The position numbers and the translations under genes are program-made. A stretch of 64,000 bases of DNA from positions 1 through 64,000 of the forward strand of contig JAULBX010025607.1 of NCBI GenBank assembly GCA_032358255.1. Direction: 5' to 3'. Numbering within the stretch: position 1 is the first letter of the stretch; the number at the start of each line of letters is the position of its first letter. Below, piece by piece: positions 22,099 through 34,060 of the stretch. The DNA comes from Heterotrichella gracilis (taxonomy: Eukaryota; Sar; Xanthophyceae; Tribonematales; Xanthonemataceae). The notes under the pieces were generated by a model. It was not told the origin of the DNA. It did not search any database and saw only the letters and a program-made list of their open reading frames with translations.

Positions 22099-24829
22099 AT
22101 GGGCCGTGCTACCACCTGGGCGGTGGTTGGGCTGGCCATCGTTATCCGTCTTGCAGTTGGCCTGTACCCTTACTCTGGTAGGGCTGGAGACTCAACGCAT
22201 GCATATACATAACACATGCCTGACGTCTATGCTCTCAAGTGCCTTGTTCAAAGGCTGTCACTTTTTATTCCTCCTCCCTACCCCAACCCTGTACCCTCCC
22301 AGGCCATCAAACCCCTCCCCGTTATGGCGACTACGAGGCTCAGCGCCACTGGATGGAGGTGACAGTCAACCTGCCTGCACACGCCTGGTGAGGCACCTGT
22401 CCTCACCCAGTGTCCCGTTCTTCCCAGCTTCACCTTGCTTGCTAAGCCATGGCTGCGTGCTCCCCACCTAGGTATCAGAACAGCAGTGACAACGACCTTC
22501 ACTATTGGGGCCTGGACTACCCACCTGTGTCAGCATACCAGGTGGGACCAAAGACTGTATGCTCGTGACGATGCAAACGTTCTCTTGAAGTTAATCAAAA
22601 TAGTAGTATCGCCGCCGTGCGCTTGGTGTTGCATTTATTGTCCCTATTCTGCGTGCAGAGCTGGCTGTACGGCAAGGTGGTAGGCGCACTGGACCCCGCA
22701 GCAGTGGCGCTGCACACCTCCCGAGGCTACGAATCGCCATTTAGCAAGCTGCTCATGCGCTGGAGCGTAGTGGCATCAGACCTGATCGGTGCGGGCCATG
22801 CGAGATGCCCTTTCCATGCACCCCCCAGGCGCATGAGTGCAAGCAACCCAATGACCAGCGCACTCCGCATACTCCCACCCGGTGCACTAGTCCCCAGATG
22901 CTGCTGCACAAGGGCATGTGCAACAATATAATTTGTCATGTCAAGACACTCTGTTTCATACCAGTGCACATGCCATTTCCCTGATCCCCCCTTTGTCATG
23001 TCTGTCCATTGCAGTGTTCTTCCCAGCAGCGCTGCTGTGCACCGCCGCCTATGTGCGCCGCCCTGCCCGCCGCCTGTGGGTTCTAACTGCGCTGCTCCTC
23101 CAGCCCGCAGCCATCATCATTGACCACGGCCACTTCCAGTACAACTGCATTAGCCTCGGGCTGGCGGTAAGCACTGGCCCTCCATGCTGTGCGCCATGCA
23201 TGTTGGCGCTGCCTTGTCCCGCACATGTAACATGTTTTGTTGCGATTCCGTGCCATGGAAACACGTTCATTCCATGTCAATATCTCATTGACCATGCGAT
23301 TGATGTTCCATCACGCGTTATGATGCGTCCATAATTTGAAATATCTTATTATTGCATGCAAGTCAAACATCAGCTACGTGCATCACATGTCCAGCACCAG
23401 GCTCGGCGTTCACCTTCCTGCATATGCTGCACAGGCCGTTGCTGCGGGAGCCATTGCGCAGGGCATGGAGGGGGTGGGGAGCGCGCTGTTCTGCCTAGCA
23501 CTAAACCACAAGCAGATGACCCTCTACTTTGCGCCTGCATTCTTTGCCCATCTTCTCGGCACCTGCCTGCACCGGCACAGGACGTGGCCTGTCAAGGTGG
23601 GGAATTTTGCACTCACTGGTGGTGGTGGTGGTGGTGGTGGTGCACCAAGGGGGGAAATGCAACGGCCATATGCTGCACACTGCGCTCATGCAACCTTTCC
23701 AATGTAACTCGCTACTCAAGCCAATGACCTTTACTACATGCCATTTAAAGTGCTTCCCCCTGACCTCCACATGCCTCCTGCCAGCTCGCTGGCACGTGCA
23801 TGACATGACATGCACTGCCTGCACCCCCACAGGTCGTTGCCATAGCCCGGCTGGGTGTGGTGGTACTGGCCACATTTGCTGCCTGCTGGGGCCCCTGGCT
23901 CACCTCCCCCAGCACCGCTCTGCACCTGCTGCACCGCCTCATCCCCGTGTCAAGGGGGCTGTACGAGGATTATGTTGCAAACTGGTGGTGCGTGTCCTCC
24001 CGGCTCGTCAAATGGCGGGCACTGCTCAGCCAGCCTGCCCTGGTCAAGCTGTGCACCGGCTGCACCCTGCTGGGCCTGCTGCCCAGCGCCATACACCAGG
24101 TGGCGCGCCCTTCCCGCCAGGGCCTGCTGTACGCCATGGCCAACAGCGCATGGGCATTCTTCCTGTTCTCGTACCAGGTAGGGATTGGGGTGGATACATG
24201 GACAGCATGTGGCATCACCGCATCTTTGTGCCACACATCATGTGGCTGGGATGCACGGGGCACACATCTGGTTTTCCGGTTGTTTTGTACTGGTGGCAAT
24301 GAGCCTGATGCTTGCACGTGCGCACACACCACAGAACAGGATGCAATCCATCTGCCATTGTTTGCAGGTGCACGAGAAGTCTGTGCTCCTGCCCCTGCTG
24401 CCCATCACCATGCTGGCGGAGGAAGAGGGCCTGGCGGCGGCGTGGCTCCCCATTGTGGCCTGCTTCTCAATGTCCCCTCTCATACGCAAGGATGGATGCA
24501 CAACTGCCTACTTTGCGCTGGTGCTCTTCTACCTTGCGGTGGCGTGGGATGAGCTACAGGTGGTGTTGGCAGCCCATAAGGAACAGGGGAAGAGACGTGC
24601 CATGCAGCGGCTGCGGTTGTTGATGGGCGGGTTTGCAGCATGCGCTGTGGGGGTGCATGCGGCTGAGGCGCTGGTGGCACCACCTGCAAGGTTTCCGTTC
24701 CTGTACGATGCGGCAGTGGTGACTCTGTCGTTTGTGCAATTTGCAGCATTTGCAGTGTACTTCAATTGGAGGCAGTGGCAGTTGCCCAGGGATGATATGG
24801 CAAAACGGACAGAGAAGAAGGTTGCATGA
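22099..24829 (+). CDS. ALG6: ALG6, dolichyl-P-Glc:Man9GlcNAc2-PP-dolichol alpha-1,3-glucosyltransferase
   Basis: Eight exons: 22099-22177, 22303-22387, 22472-22541, 22659-22788, 23015-23166, 23435-23596, 23833-24177 and 24368-24829 (494 aa; family about 500). An N-terminal hydrophobic anchor leads into PYSG and [18 protein letters not shown], then [20 protein letters not shown] with the lumenal motif that marks ALG6 rather than ALG8. HGHFQYN and [15 protein letters not shown] are further family signatures, with many hydrophobic segments between. The enzyme adds the first glucose to the lipid-linked N-glycan precursor on the lumenal side of the ER. The last exon ends in a basic tail (KRTEKKVA), without a clear KKXX signal. 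Confidence 0.94.
23617..23642 (+). repeat. (TGG)n microsatellite in ALG6 intron
   Basis: About eight TGG/GGT units lie in the intron between 23597 and 23832. No coding effect. Confidence 0.85.
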
Positions 24830-25479
24830 ATAACAACCCGGGGTTTTATTTATCATGCTTGCCTAAAAATTTAAATGTTGTGTCACGGTACGAGTCAGCC
24901 ACAGCCACGTCTGGAGTCTGACAAAAACCCCTTATGCAGAGGCAATGGAGAAATGGGGCACTCTCCATTTTGAGCGCTTAGAGGATAGGACATTTTTGCG
25001 AGAACCAATAGGTCTTCCGTTGTATGCAGTCCTACCTGGTCTAAACGGTTAGTTCTGCTTAATGCTGTAGATTTTTCCTCTGAGCCCCGTACTTAAACAT
25101 AATTTTCTTGTTACAAGCATCGCCCAGTTCCTTCTCAGGAATTTCATCAAGAGGATTATCAAGAAAAAATTCATATAAACTGCTATTATTCAGTGGCGTT
25201 TTCCTGCCTGACACTGTCAGTGACAGCGATGTCCGAGCTGCCAAACACTTGATGCCTCGTTCAACGAACACAGTTACTGGCTGAAGTCATCTACTTGCCC
25301 ATCGGTTTGTGCCACCTTGTGTGGGCCCATAGGGACTTGGCCTGCACTCCAGTGACCAATAAGAACTTTGCAGTTGTGGGCACCTGCAGGTCGAAGCCGG
25401 TGTGTATAACGACTTCAGCTGTGTCCGTGGGATACGTTTCCAAAATCTGAATAGTACATCCTGTCGTAAATTGCATGCT
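24830..25479. other. Spacer with two unexplained minus-strand open frames
   Basis: This lies between ALG6 and the dioxygenase. Minus-strand frames at 25059-25283 (SLTVSGRKTPLNNSSLYEFF; NPLDEIPEKELGDAC) and 25291-25443 (ILETYPTDTAEVVIHTGFD) have protein-like composition and each is preceded by a possible acceptor (TTCAG). They do not join in frame and match nothing I know. They may be leftover exons of a decayed gene, or chance. Confidence 0.3.
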
Positions 25480-28284
25480 ATGTCGAGCATGGAAGACCTC
25501 CCAAGCAGCTCCAGCACACACCACTCACATGTGCCAGTTATCGACGCAAAGGGATATCTAGCCCCTGGAAAAGACGTTGGACCACCAGGAACAAGTTTCT
25601 CACAACAACTAAGGTGCTCCCGACGCCCTATTGCCAGTCACTATGTTTTGCATTGTTTATGCATGCATCGTTTATGCATGCATTGTATGCACTTCGATGC
25701 TTGTCATTGCACTGTTTGCGTGTCCTTGCAAAACCTCTTGAAAAGCGCGTGAACAGTCAATACATTCTGTGCCAGCTTGGATGAGTTGCACTCTTACTGT
25801 GTATATTGCCATCTCATCCCTCTTTGAACCTACTGTTTGTTTGCCAGTGACGCGTGCCGAGAGTGGGGTTTCTTCCAGCTGGTGAACCACGGTGTGCCCT
25901 CGGACACCTTTGCCAGGCTGCAGCAGGCCAGTGAGCGCTTCTTTGACCTGCCTCAGCACGTGAAGGACGGGTGCAGGAGGTAGGTCTGAACACCCTGCAG
26001 CCAAATACTTCGGTTCTCAAAGGGGCACCACCACCAGTTGTTTGTTTTTCGTGATGGCTGCTCATCGAAGTCTCTTGGAAAGAGTGCGGACTGCGTGAAA
26101 ATAGTGGACACAATACTCCCATCCCACTCCCCGCTGTCCATCCCAGGGGCCCCGGGAACTCGCGCGGTTACTTCAACGATGAGCTCACCAAGCGCACGCG
26201 TGACCTAAAGGAGGGCTTTGACATGGGCGCTGTGCCACACCAGCACCTGCCTGACAACCATCCAGACAACTGCCTGGAAATCGACGGAGTTAATCGCTGG
26301 CCAGAGGGGCAGGTGCGGGGTGAAATTTCCCTGTCAGCAAAAACACCCAAATGCAGCCATGTGACCCCTGATCGTGCAGCATGATGATCAAACCACACCC
26401 ATGCACGGCAACCTTGTCACATGCTCCCTCCCTTTCTGCCCACTGCAAGTATGTTTGAGCCATAATGGTGCATGGTTGTGGAGTGCGCCCTGCTGGCGGT
26501 CATGCCTGCCTAACCTGTCCCCCGTATCCAATGTGCCAGGAGGAAATTCACAAGGAGATCCAGTTGTATTACGATGAGTGTGAGCGCATTTCATACCGCC
26601 TGCTGGAGGCGTTCTGTGTTGGCCTGGGGCTGCCACGTGACCACCTGCACCATTGGTACACGGTAGGGGGCCCATATATAACACTATCATCATGCGGCGT
26701 GGACGATCTGCCATCTGCCATTGGGGACATGTGCAGGATACGCTTTGGGCATCCAAATGTGGAAGGCCACCCCATTTTTGTACGTTGCATGTCAGTCATT
26801 CCATATGGTGGGGATGTGGTTGTCCATCCATCGCCATGAAACGTGCTGTACATGTTTCAGCTTCCGATTGCCTTGTTCACTCCACAGAGTTCTATTTACC
26901 GTGCACCATCTTGCAGGGCGGTCATACCAGCTTCCTGCGTCTCAACTACTACCCAGTGGTCGGCGCGGTGGGCGGCGATGAGCAGTTTGGTGTGCACTAC
27001 CACACCGACGCGGGGTTCCTGACGGTGCTGGTGCAGTCTGATGTGGCGGGGCTGCAGGTGCTCAAGGAGGGGCAGTGGGTGCTGGTGCCACCCATACCTG
27101 ATGCCATCGTGGTTAACGTGGGAGATCTCTGCCAGGTGGGTGGGGTGGGCGGCCTGGGCATGGTGATTGTAGGGCAGGCCGCAGTCCCCTGGGATGGGAT
27201 GGGACCGGCCCAGGGTGCAGGGTGCGTGAATCTTTGAAAGGCACGGGCACCCCCAGTGGGTGGGGGATGCCCAGGAAGTGTTGTAATGGGTATATTATCC
27301 TTATATACCTTGTAAGTCAATAGAATAAGATCAATGTCTTTGGCATGTATTTACCCACTCGCAAATTTTCATGGGTTGCTATTTTATTCATATTACAATC
27401 TATATCATTTTTATTTTATTAAATGTGCTGGAATTTGCCCAGTGGAAGCCTGGGAGGCGCACCTCGGGTGCATTCCTGGCGCCAGCGTCCGTGCGCGGGT
27501 CTGCGCCCTTGGGCACTGCACCTGGTACAGGCCTGACAAATGCAGGGTCATTATCGTGCTCTCTAGGGCCGCCCCGTGCACTTGGGCTAATCATGCTGCT
27601 GATGGTCTCACCTTCAATCACCCCACCCTTCCAGGTTCTGACCAACGACATATTCAAGGCACCGCAGCACCGCGTGGTGGCCCCCAGGACCAAACGGCGC
27701 TTCTCCGCACCCTTCTTTTTCAATCCCTCCTTCACTACAGTGGTGCAACCGCTGGACATATTTGTGGACGAACAACACACGCCGCTGTACAGGTGAAGAG
27801 GGTGGAATTTCGGATGCGAGCCGTCGCACTAGGACTGCTTCATATGAACCTTCTAAAGCAGCGCTCAGATCTAAATACATGTATGAAAGTTTATCTAAAC
27901 AAGGTTTTCCAAAGCACTGTTTCCAGCAGGGTGGATTTTTGACCGACCATGCATCCGCGGTTTGTAAACGCTCATATGGCTTTCATGCATGCGCATGCAA
28001 GCTTCAAAATATATTATGGATGTCACTGAATGCTGTACGCTGCCCTTCTTCGCATTTCTTCTACACAATTACACTGACCCCTGTTCAATCAGAAATTACA
28101 CAGAGTGACTGTCCTGTCGCAAGCTAAGGTTGCCCTGTCTGTGTGCAGGCCCATATGCTGGGGCGAGTTCCGTCGGAGGCGTGTGGAGGGCGACATGACG
28201 GATGTGGGGGAGGAGGTGCAGATATGGCAGTACAGGGTGGATGGCAAAGGGGTGGTGAAGGAGGACGTGGGGTTCAAGCAATGA
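25480..28284 (+). CDS. 2-oxoglutarate/Fe(II)-dependent dioxygenase, isopenicillin-N-synthase-like (plant DOXC type)
   Basis: Seven exons: 25480-25613, 25848-25979, 26147-26312, 26540-26662, 26917-27135, 27635-27792 and 28149-28284 (355 aa, the usual size). The DIOX_N part is VPVID...[17 protein letters not shown]. The catalytic jelly roll has LRLNYYP, then [12 protein letters not shown] with the iron ligands His and Asp (HTD), and [20 protein letters not shown] with the third His and the R-x-S that holds 2-oxoglutarate. Relatives oxidise gibberellins, flavonoids, alkaloids and other small molecules; the substrate cannot be told from sequence. An in-frame upstream ATG exists at 25402, but MSSMEDL fits the family N-terminus better. 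The intron 27136-27634 is long and AT-rich in its middle. Confidence 0.92.
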
Positions 28285-28857
28285 TCGTGCGGAGTGCAGC
28301 AGGTTCCACTGGTGCTGCCATCATTGTCATTAACTGTGCTTTATGTAGTGAATGTATACACTGGAAAAACGTTTCATATTCAAATATCATGCATTTAATT
28401 ACGTGGGTACCCAAGAGGACCAACGCAGAACCAATGTTTACAGCTACTTTTCAACATGCACCTTGCCCCACAAGCCTCCACGTTCAGTCAATGGCCAATT
28501 TTGTCAAAAATATTACTAATATACCAGAACATAATACTTCGCATGCGGCAACCCAACATTTATGGCTACAGCCTGTCCAGTTGCGCAAGCTCAGCTTTTG
28601 GATTTTCTCTAAACCCTAGCAGAGAGTAATGCTTGCGATGCACCCTGCACATCACAGGTGCCTTCGTAATAGAGCATACGTTTACTGTGCCTGCAACTAT
28701 CTGATGCCCCATGAAAAACACCGTGTATACAGCAGTGCACAAGGTTTCCCATTGTCTCAATTCAGGGGGGACACAAAGTAAGCATGCCTCAGCAGCGCGT
28801 TCAGGTGTTTCCGATAACCCATATGGATGTGCGGTGCTGCGTATTGGATCGGAGCTT
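28285..28857. other. Convergent spacer, dioxygenase / elongin-B-like
   Basis: I see no gene, RNA or notable repeat between the two stop codons. Confidence 0.5.
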
Positions 28858-29509
28858 TCATTTGTCGTCGGTCTGTTCCTCCACCGCAGCAATATCAATG
28901 TCCTCCCAGGACCCTCCTGCAGCCAAAGGAAGATAAGGTAGAAGGCTTCCGGTATCATCCCGGGCAGTTCAGCAAGAAACTAATATGGAGCGCAGTATGG
29001 TTTCAGTGCACACCACCAATCTTACCTTCTTGGAGGTATGTCAAGGCAAGTACATCGTCATTTTCAACCTTCAAATCCACAAGCTTCTTCGAGTCGTCCA
29101 GCAAGACTTTCTCCTTGTAAAGGCGCTGCGCGTCAACAGGCTGCAGGCCAGCATGACACTTGTCAACAAACAAGTTGACTGCTCACCAGCAATACACCAG
29201 ACCAGTAGTGTTGTCAATATCAGCAAACGTGGCCACATATCAGCAGCAGCCGATTCAGCAGCCTCCCTTGTGTTGCCATGTCAGCAGGCCGTGTCAACAA
29301 ACTCCACCCAAAAACACCAGATACATTGGCGTACCTGCTGGACGAGTTCGAGTATCTTCTGCTTAACTTCCAAGATAGTATCAGTGGGCTCCACCAGAAT
29401 GAACATCGTTGTCTTTTTCCGTTTGACACGCACGTACATCGACTGCAAGAGGCGCATGGGATCAGGGTGGGATAACACATTAGTGGCCATGCATGCCAAC
29501 ACTTACCAT
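28858..29509 (-). CDS. Elongin-B-like ubiquitin-fold protein
   Basis: Four coding exons, 5' to 3': 29509-29507 (just the ATG), 29442-29335, 29140-29026 and 28916-28858 (94 aa). The product begins M-SMYVRVKRKKTTMFI, continues with EPTDTILEVKQKILELVQQ and PVDAQRLYKEKVLLDDSKKL, then VENDDVLALTY. This is a ubiquitin-like beta-grasp similar to elongin B (human: [30 protein letters not shown]), and closer to the short plant form. The C-terminus is acidic (GGSWEDIDIAAVEEQTDDK) and lacks a Gly-Gly end, so it should not be conjugated. Elongin B partners elongin C in cullin-type ubiquitin ligases. The start is supported by ATG|GTAAGT, a perfect donor directly after the ATG, and TTGCAG|TCGATG; initiation at the second ATG (residue 3) is the simple alternative. 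Confidence 0.8.
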
Positions 29510-30139
29510 GGTGCTCCCTTCTATAGCTGGACAGTCTTTGTGACACAAATTTATACAAGGTCTATACCATGGGTCAGGCGCCGTTTTCTGAACGTGGTAC
29601 GGCGTGTTTCAACGAATGCATGCACATGTGGGCACTTCGAACTTGGGCAAATTGGAGGGGCTGTTCATGCACTGTAGTGTATCGACCTGCGCTTTGTTGT
29701 AGCCTCGCAGGAGGAATATCGTGTTGCTGAATAAGTCGCCTTTGACTCTCTTTGAAGTTCAAGAGCCTTTTGAACTCACTCATTGGCCCAGTACTCAAGT
29801 GCCAGCTCACCCCCCACAGCAGCCTCATGCCCAGCCCACCCTTGTACTAGAGGCCTAGCTTCGTTCCAACCATCCTTTTATCTGGTACAACACCTGAAAC
29901 GTCTTTGGTGAAACCCGCTGAGCAGTATTGACTGACTAGGACTGGGGTATCTTGACCAACTTATATCTTGGCTACGAACCTTGCTTAAAGCCCAAGTGCA
30001 AGCGCTGCGTGGGTTGTTTGAGACAAAAGTTCACCTGATTGCGCTTTGGGTGGACATATATCCTCTTACCGTGGTGGCATTCTGGCTCTGCTGTGGCTGA
30101 GGTTGCAACTACACGTGTTGAGTGGGTCTGCCGGCTGGG
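29510..30139. promoter_or_regulatory. Divergent promoter region, elongin-B-like / SRP9
   Basis: There are 630 bp between start codons on opposite strands. One TGCATGCA lies at 29617-29624. No clear TATA element is seen. Confidence 0.5.
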
Positions 30140-30865
30140 ATGTACATCGAGGACTGGGACTCGTTTGCTCAGCAGGCAGAGGATTTATACCGAAACAACC
30201 CTCTAAGAACTCGATACTGCACAAAATACAGGCACTGCGATGGCAAACTGGTGTTGAAAGTCACCGACAGCCTTGTGGTACGGTATGCATGCATACATAT
30301 GTTGCAATGCCCCCCCTCAAATCACCACACCTTTCTGCTTGATTGCCAACCAGCTGTATTTTTTGTGAATAAAACTGGTACATCGTGTTCTGTCACATGC
30401 TGCTCTTCATTAAGCACGGTGCACACTCTCCTTTGGGCACCATCCCCGTGTGTGTCATGGCCGATGCGCATGCTTTGCAGTGCTTGAAGTACAAGACTGA
30501 CCAGCAAGCAGACCTGAAACGAGTTGAAAAGCTAAACGCTTTGTTTTTCACTCTGATGGCGAGAGGTGCAGAAGCAGGTACGAATATCACTTATTTGGCA
30601 AAAATATATATTGTGTTGGGCGTCTTGTGCCGTTGTCATTTGCCGTCTGCAAGGTCAACCGTCTCAAGAGCTGATGCTGGTGACATACATGTTGTCAATT
30701 GAGGTGCAAAACGATTACAGAACCTGTGCCATTGTAGATGTGGAGTCAGTACAAGCGGAGCTGTCACAGCAGCAGCCATCACAACAACGGCAGTCGCAGA
30801 CAGGAGGATCTGACAGTGTCACGCAGCAAAAACGTGCTCCGCACAAAGCTCGCAGAAGGGGATAG
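30140..30865 (+). CDS. SRP9: SRP9, signal recognition particle 9 kDa subunit
   Basis: Three exons: 30140-30277, 30481-30577 and 30738-30865 (120 aa). MYIEDWDSFAQQAEDLY, then KYRHCDGKLVLKVTDSLV, then CLKYKTDQQADLKRVEKLN match SRP9 throughout (human: [26 protein letters not shown]). The C-terminal 40 residues are Gln-rich and then basic (KRAPHKARRRG), as in plant SRP9, which is longer than the animal form. With SRP14 it forms the Alu-domain heterodimer that pauses elongation while SRP targets ribosomes to the ER. Its 3' end faces RFC2 only 226 bp away. Confidence 0.93.
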
Positions 30866-31091
30866 ATGGCAGTGTTGCCGGATCACCTCTGCTAAATTAC
30901 GCAGTCAGTGTCAGCGCCACAGAATGCTATGAGCCATCAACCAATGCCTGTAGCATCGGCTGTAGAACATGACGTGCACAGCTTAACATCAGCGCCGGCA
31001 TAATCCATTGTATGCTCACCCACGTTTTTGCTTCAAGTGCAAGGAACGTGCAGCCAGACTTATACAGTGGTTGAGGGCAAGGCACAGCTGT

Positions 31092-33274
31092 TTAGGCTTT
31101 GCCCTTGAGGGTGACCTTGCAAAGTTTTGCCAGCAGTCCAGATAGTTGCAATCTCGAGTTGACACCATCACCTATGCGCATGTGACAGAACCCAATTTCC
31201 TGTACCGACATGAATGGTTGTCAATGCCACATGCTCATGCGCTTATAGTGGTTGCGGTGCTGGGTACACCGTGACATGCTTGGGCCTTCGTTCTGCTGTG
31301 CGCTGATACTGGTGCACAATATAATACAAGACATTTCATCATGCTGCCCTTACCCGAATGAACTCCAGCTTGAGAAATTCTGGGAGCTGTGCGTTCCTAG
31401 CCACCCTGAAAAGCGTCGTAATGACATCCATGGCAGAGTAGCCCAAATCACACAGCGCCTGCAGAACACCTTCAGTCAGTGCGTGGTGCAAAATCAATAA
31501 TGGGCATGCTTTGCCTACTCAATATCCGCACCTTCATTCCATCGTATGCATCTTCCAGGTTGGCCTGCTCGCAGTTCTTGATGATGTTGGCCACCAACAG
31601 CGGATGGGGCTGGTCACACACCTTGAACACGTTGTCCTGATTGACGAGGCCAAACCCGCTCACAGTGGCCTGCAGCGCAGCATTCATTTATAAGCGGACG
31701 CCATGGAATGCTTCTATATGCATGCTCATAACAAGAGCATGTGATCAGCTGGTGGCATACCCCTTCCCTACACAGCTATACCAAGTGTGACACAGCAATT
31801 AAATGCACTCGGGTTTGGTTCTATGCAGATAGTGTGGAATGACATCAGCCAAAGACTATGACCAAGTATTGTCAAGGCTGCCAAGGAAACCTGCAGCGTC
31901 ATTTGCAGCACTGGCAATTTGTTGAGGTGGGCAATTCACTTCCTAGGCAGGGCATTCATTCACCAATCAGTGCTGTCAAAATACAAACAACCATCCGTGG
32001 AAGACTGCTTGAGGGAGACAGGTGTAGTGATAGGGCGCTTTTTGCCCTTCATAATCCTCAGGGGTTCTTGCAACCCTAAGCTAGGATATGCATTGTATGG
32101 ACAGGATGATTGAATCCCTGGCAGCCACTGGGTGCAGGGGCGCTGGCCATGCACTACCTGTAGGTTGTTGAGGGCTTGCCGCATGTCCCCATCCGCAGTG
32201 AAGATGATTGCCTCCAGACCCTCAGGGACATACGCCACATTCTCTTGCTTCACCACATGCATCAGCCGCTCCAGGATTTCCTTGTCACTCAATCGCGAGA
32301 ACCGGACAATGGCACATCGTGATTGGATAGGCTCGATGACTTTGCTGGACTGGTTGCATGCTAGGGCAAAGCGCGTGGTGTTGGAGTAGATCTCCATTGT
32401 CCGGCGCAGCGCCTGCTGGGCCCCCGATGTCATGCTGCAGGGCACAGTGCACAGATTCGTCACAATTGTAACAGTGTGAGGGCCTGTGCTATGCAGCCAC
32501 GATCACAGAAGAGTGTCTGTGAAATGTGCTTTGCAAGATGTGTGCAGTTAGTGAATTGCATCCGATTCCAGTGGTTGCACTTCCTGCACACACCTGTCTG
32601 CCTCATCAAGGATGACAATTTTGTGGCGCCCCGCCGGAAGGGTGACCTTCTGTTGCGCAAACATTTTGATCTTGTTGCGCACAACGTCAATGCCTCTGCA
32701 ATGCACCATGGCCACGTCAGTCAGGTCAGCAACAGGGAAAACTTTGACAACAGCAGGAGAGGAGTTACGCGCGCCTGTCGTCCGAAGCGTTGAGTTCCAG
32801 GACGGCCTCCTTGTAGTTGGGGCCAAGGAGCTCGTGTGCGACGCACAGGATACTTGTGGTCTTGCCTGTGCCTGGAGGGCCCTGCAGGTCACGCACTGTC
32901 ACACTGCTTCCACAGGCACTGAGGTCAACTGAACCAAGGTTGCGGCACTTCCATACAGTGCGCATACTTCCATGCACACGCTATAAACAACAGTTGTGCA
33001 GCCCCGGGCAAGAGTGTATACTTACTGCCAGGATCAGGTTGGGCATGTTGCCTTCTTGGGCAATGACTTGCAGTCTGGACACCGCTTCCACATTGCCAAC
33101 AATGTCCCTCACGTACTGCGGCCTGTACTTTTCCACCTGTGCAACACCGCAAATCAGTGAGCTATCCGGGCAAAAACTACACAACCCCAATAGCATCATT
33201 CTTATTGGACTCACCCATGGTAATTCATAGTTCTGTTTGGGTTTCTTGACGTCCACGTCCATAGGGGTTGCCAT
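31092..33274 (-). CDS. RFC2: Replication factor C small subunit RFC2 (yeast Rfc4)
   Basis: Eight exons, 5' to 3': 33274-33215, 33136-33026, 32881-32769, 32695-32594, 32434-32158, 31669-31532, 31458-31354 and 31199-31092 (337 aa). NYELPWVEKYRP opens the AAA+ fold; Walker A is [10 protein letters not shown], Walker B is ILDEAD, and the RFC-box motif is [28 protein letters not shown] and [11 protein letters not shown], then [16 protein letters not shown], point to RFC2 among the four small subunits. The C-terminal collar domain is complete and ends [11 protein letters not shown] loads the PCNA sliding clamp at primer ends. The donor of exon 3 is ambiguous: the GT site gives [11 protein letters not shown], while a weak GC site at 32774 (exon end 32775) would give the canonical NASDDRGID. 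Confidence 0.96.
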
Positions 33275-34060
33275 TTTTCCACTCAGTGCACAACCCTCGA
33301 GCGCTGAGCCTGTTTTTGGCTGTTTGCAGATCGGTGCAGGAGGCTAGAGGCCCCAGTAAATCAAGCTAGGCAGAGAAAGGTGCGAGGTTACCGCATATGC
33401 ATGCATAGGCTACTGCTGGCACTGATGGACGGACTGTGAGGCACCAATGACAAAGTGTTTGCCTGTTTTTCAGCAGAAACTCAACTAATCGCAGATGCAC
33501 TGTTAACGTTTGTATGTGTGTGAGCCTTTGCAACCAAAGGGAAGCCCAGGCACACGCCAATCTGGGTGTTGTAAGGGCGCTGAAAGACGCAGCTTTCGTT
33601 ATCAGCCCAGTTTACTTGCCTTTCGCTTTTCCTGCCGTTGCAATGCCGTTGTACATATACGCTTGCGGCACCCTTTGTAGTTCAAACCCAAGTTCAAAAA
33701 AACAGCATTATGCATGCATCTTCAAGGGGTGTATAAAACGGTGCCCGGTCATATGCATGCATTGCATTGCAGTAGCATGCTGGCTTAAGCCAATCCCATA
33801 AACCAGGGCAAAACCGGTCAGTCGACGTTACTCGTTCTGCGTAAAGCTAAACTCTTGGAAGTTGGATTAAGCAACTTACTTTTGCAGAAAGCCCCACACC
33901 TTTGTTCTGGTGTTGCACGCCACTGCTGATGTCACCCAGTTGCTGCTCAGTGGGCTTGGTACACCTTTCTGTAGTTGCAATTATATGTGATTTGCCTAGA
34001 CATTGCCCAAGGAGCGTCTGGAGGTGTGACTAGACATAGTGCGTCGGCACCAGCGGCGAT
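33275..34060. promoter_or_regulatory. Divergent promoter region, RFC2 / SEC22
   Basis: There are 786 bp between opposite start codons. It contains three TGCATGCA palindromes (33398-33405, 33711-33718, 33754-33761) and a TATA-like tataaaa at 33732-33738. I see no gene in it. Confidence 0.5.
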
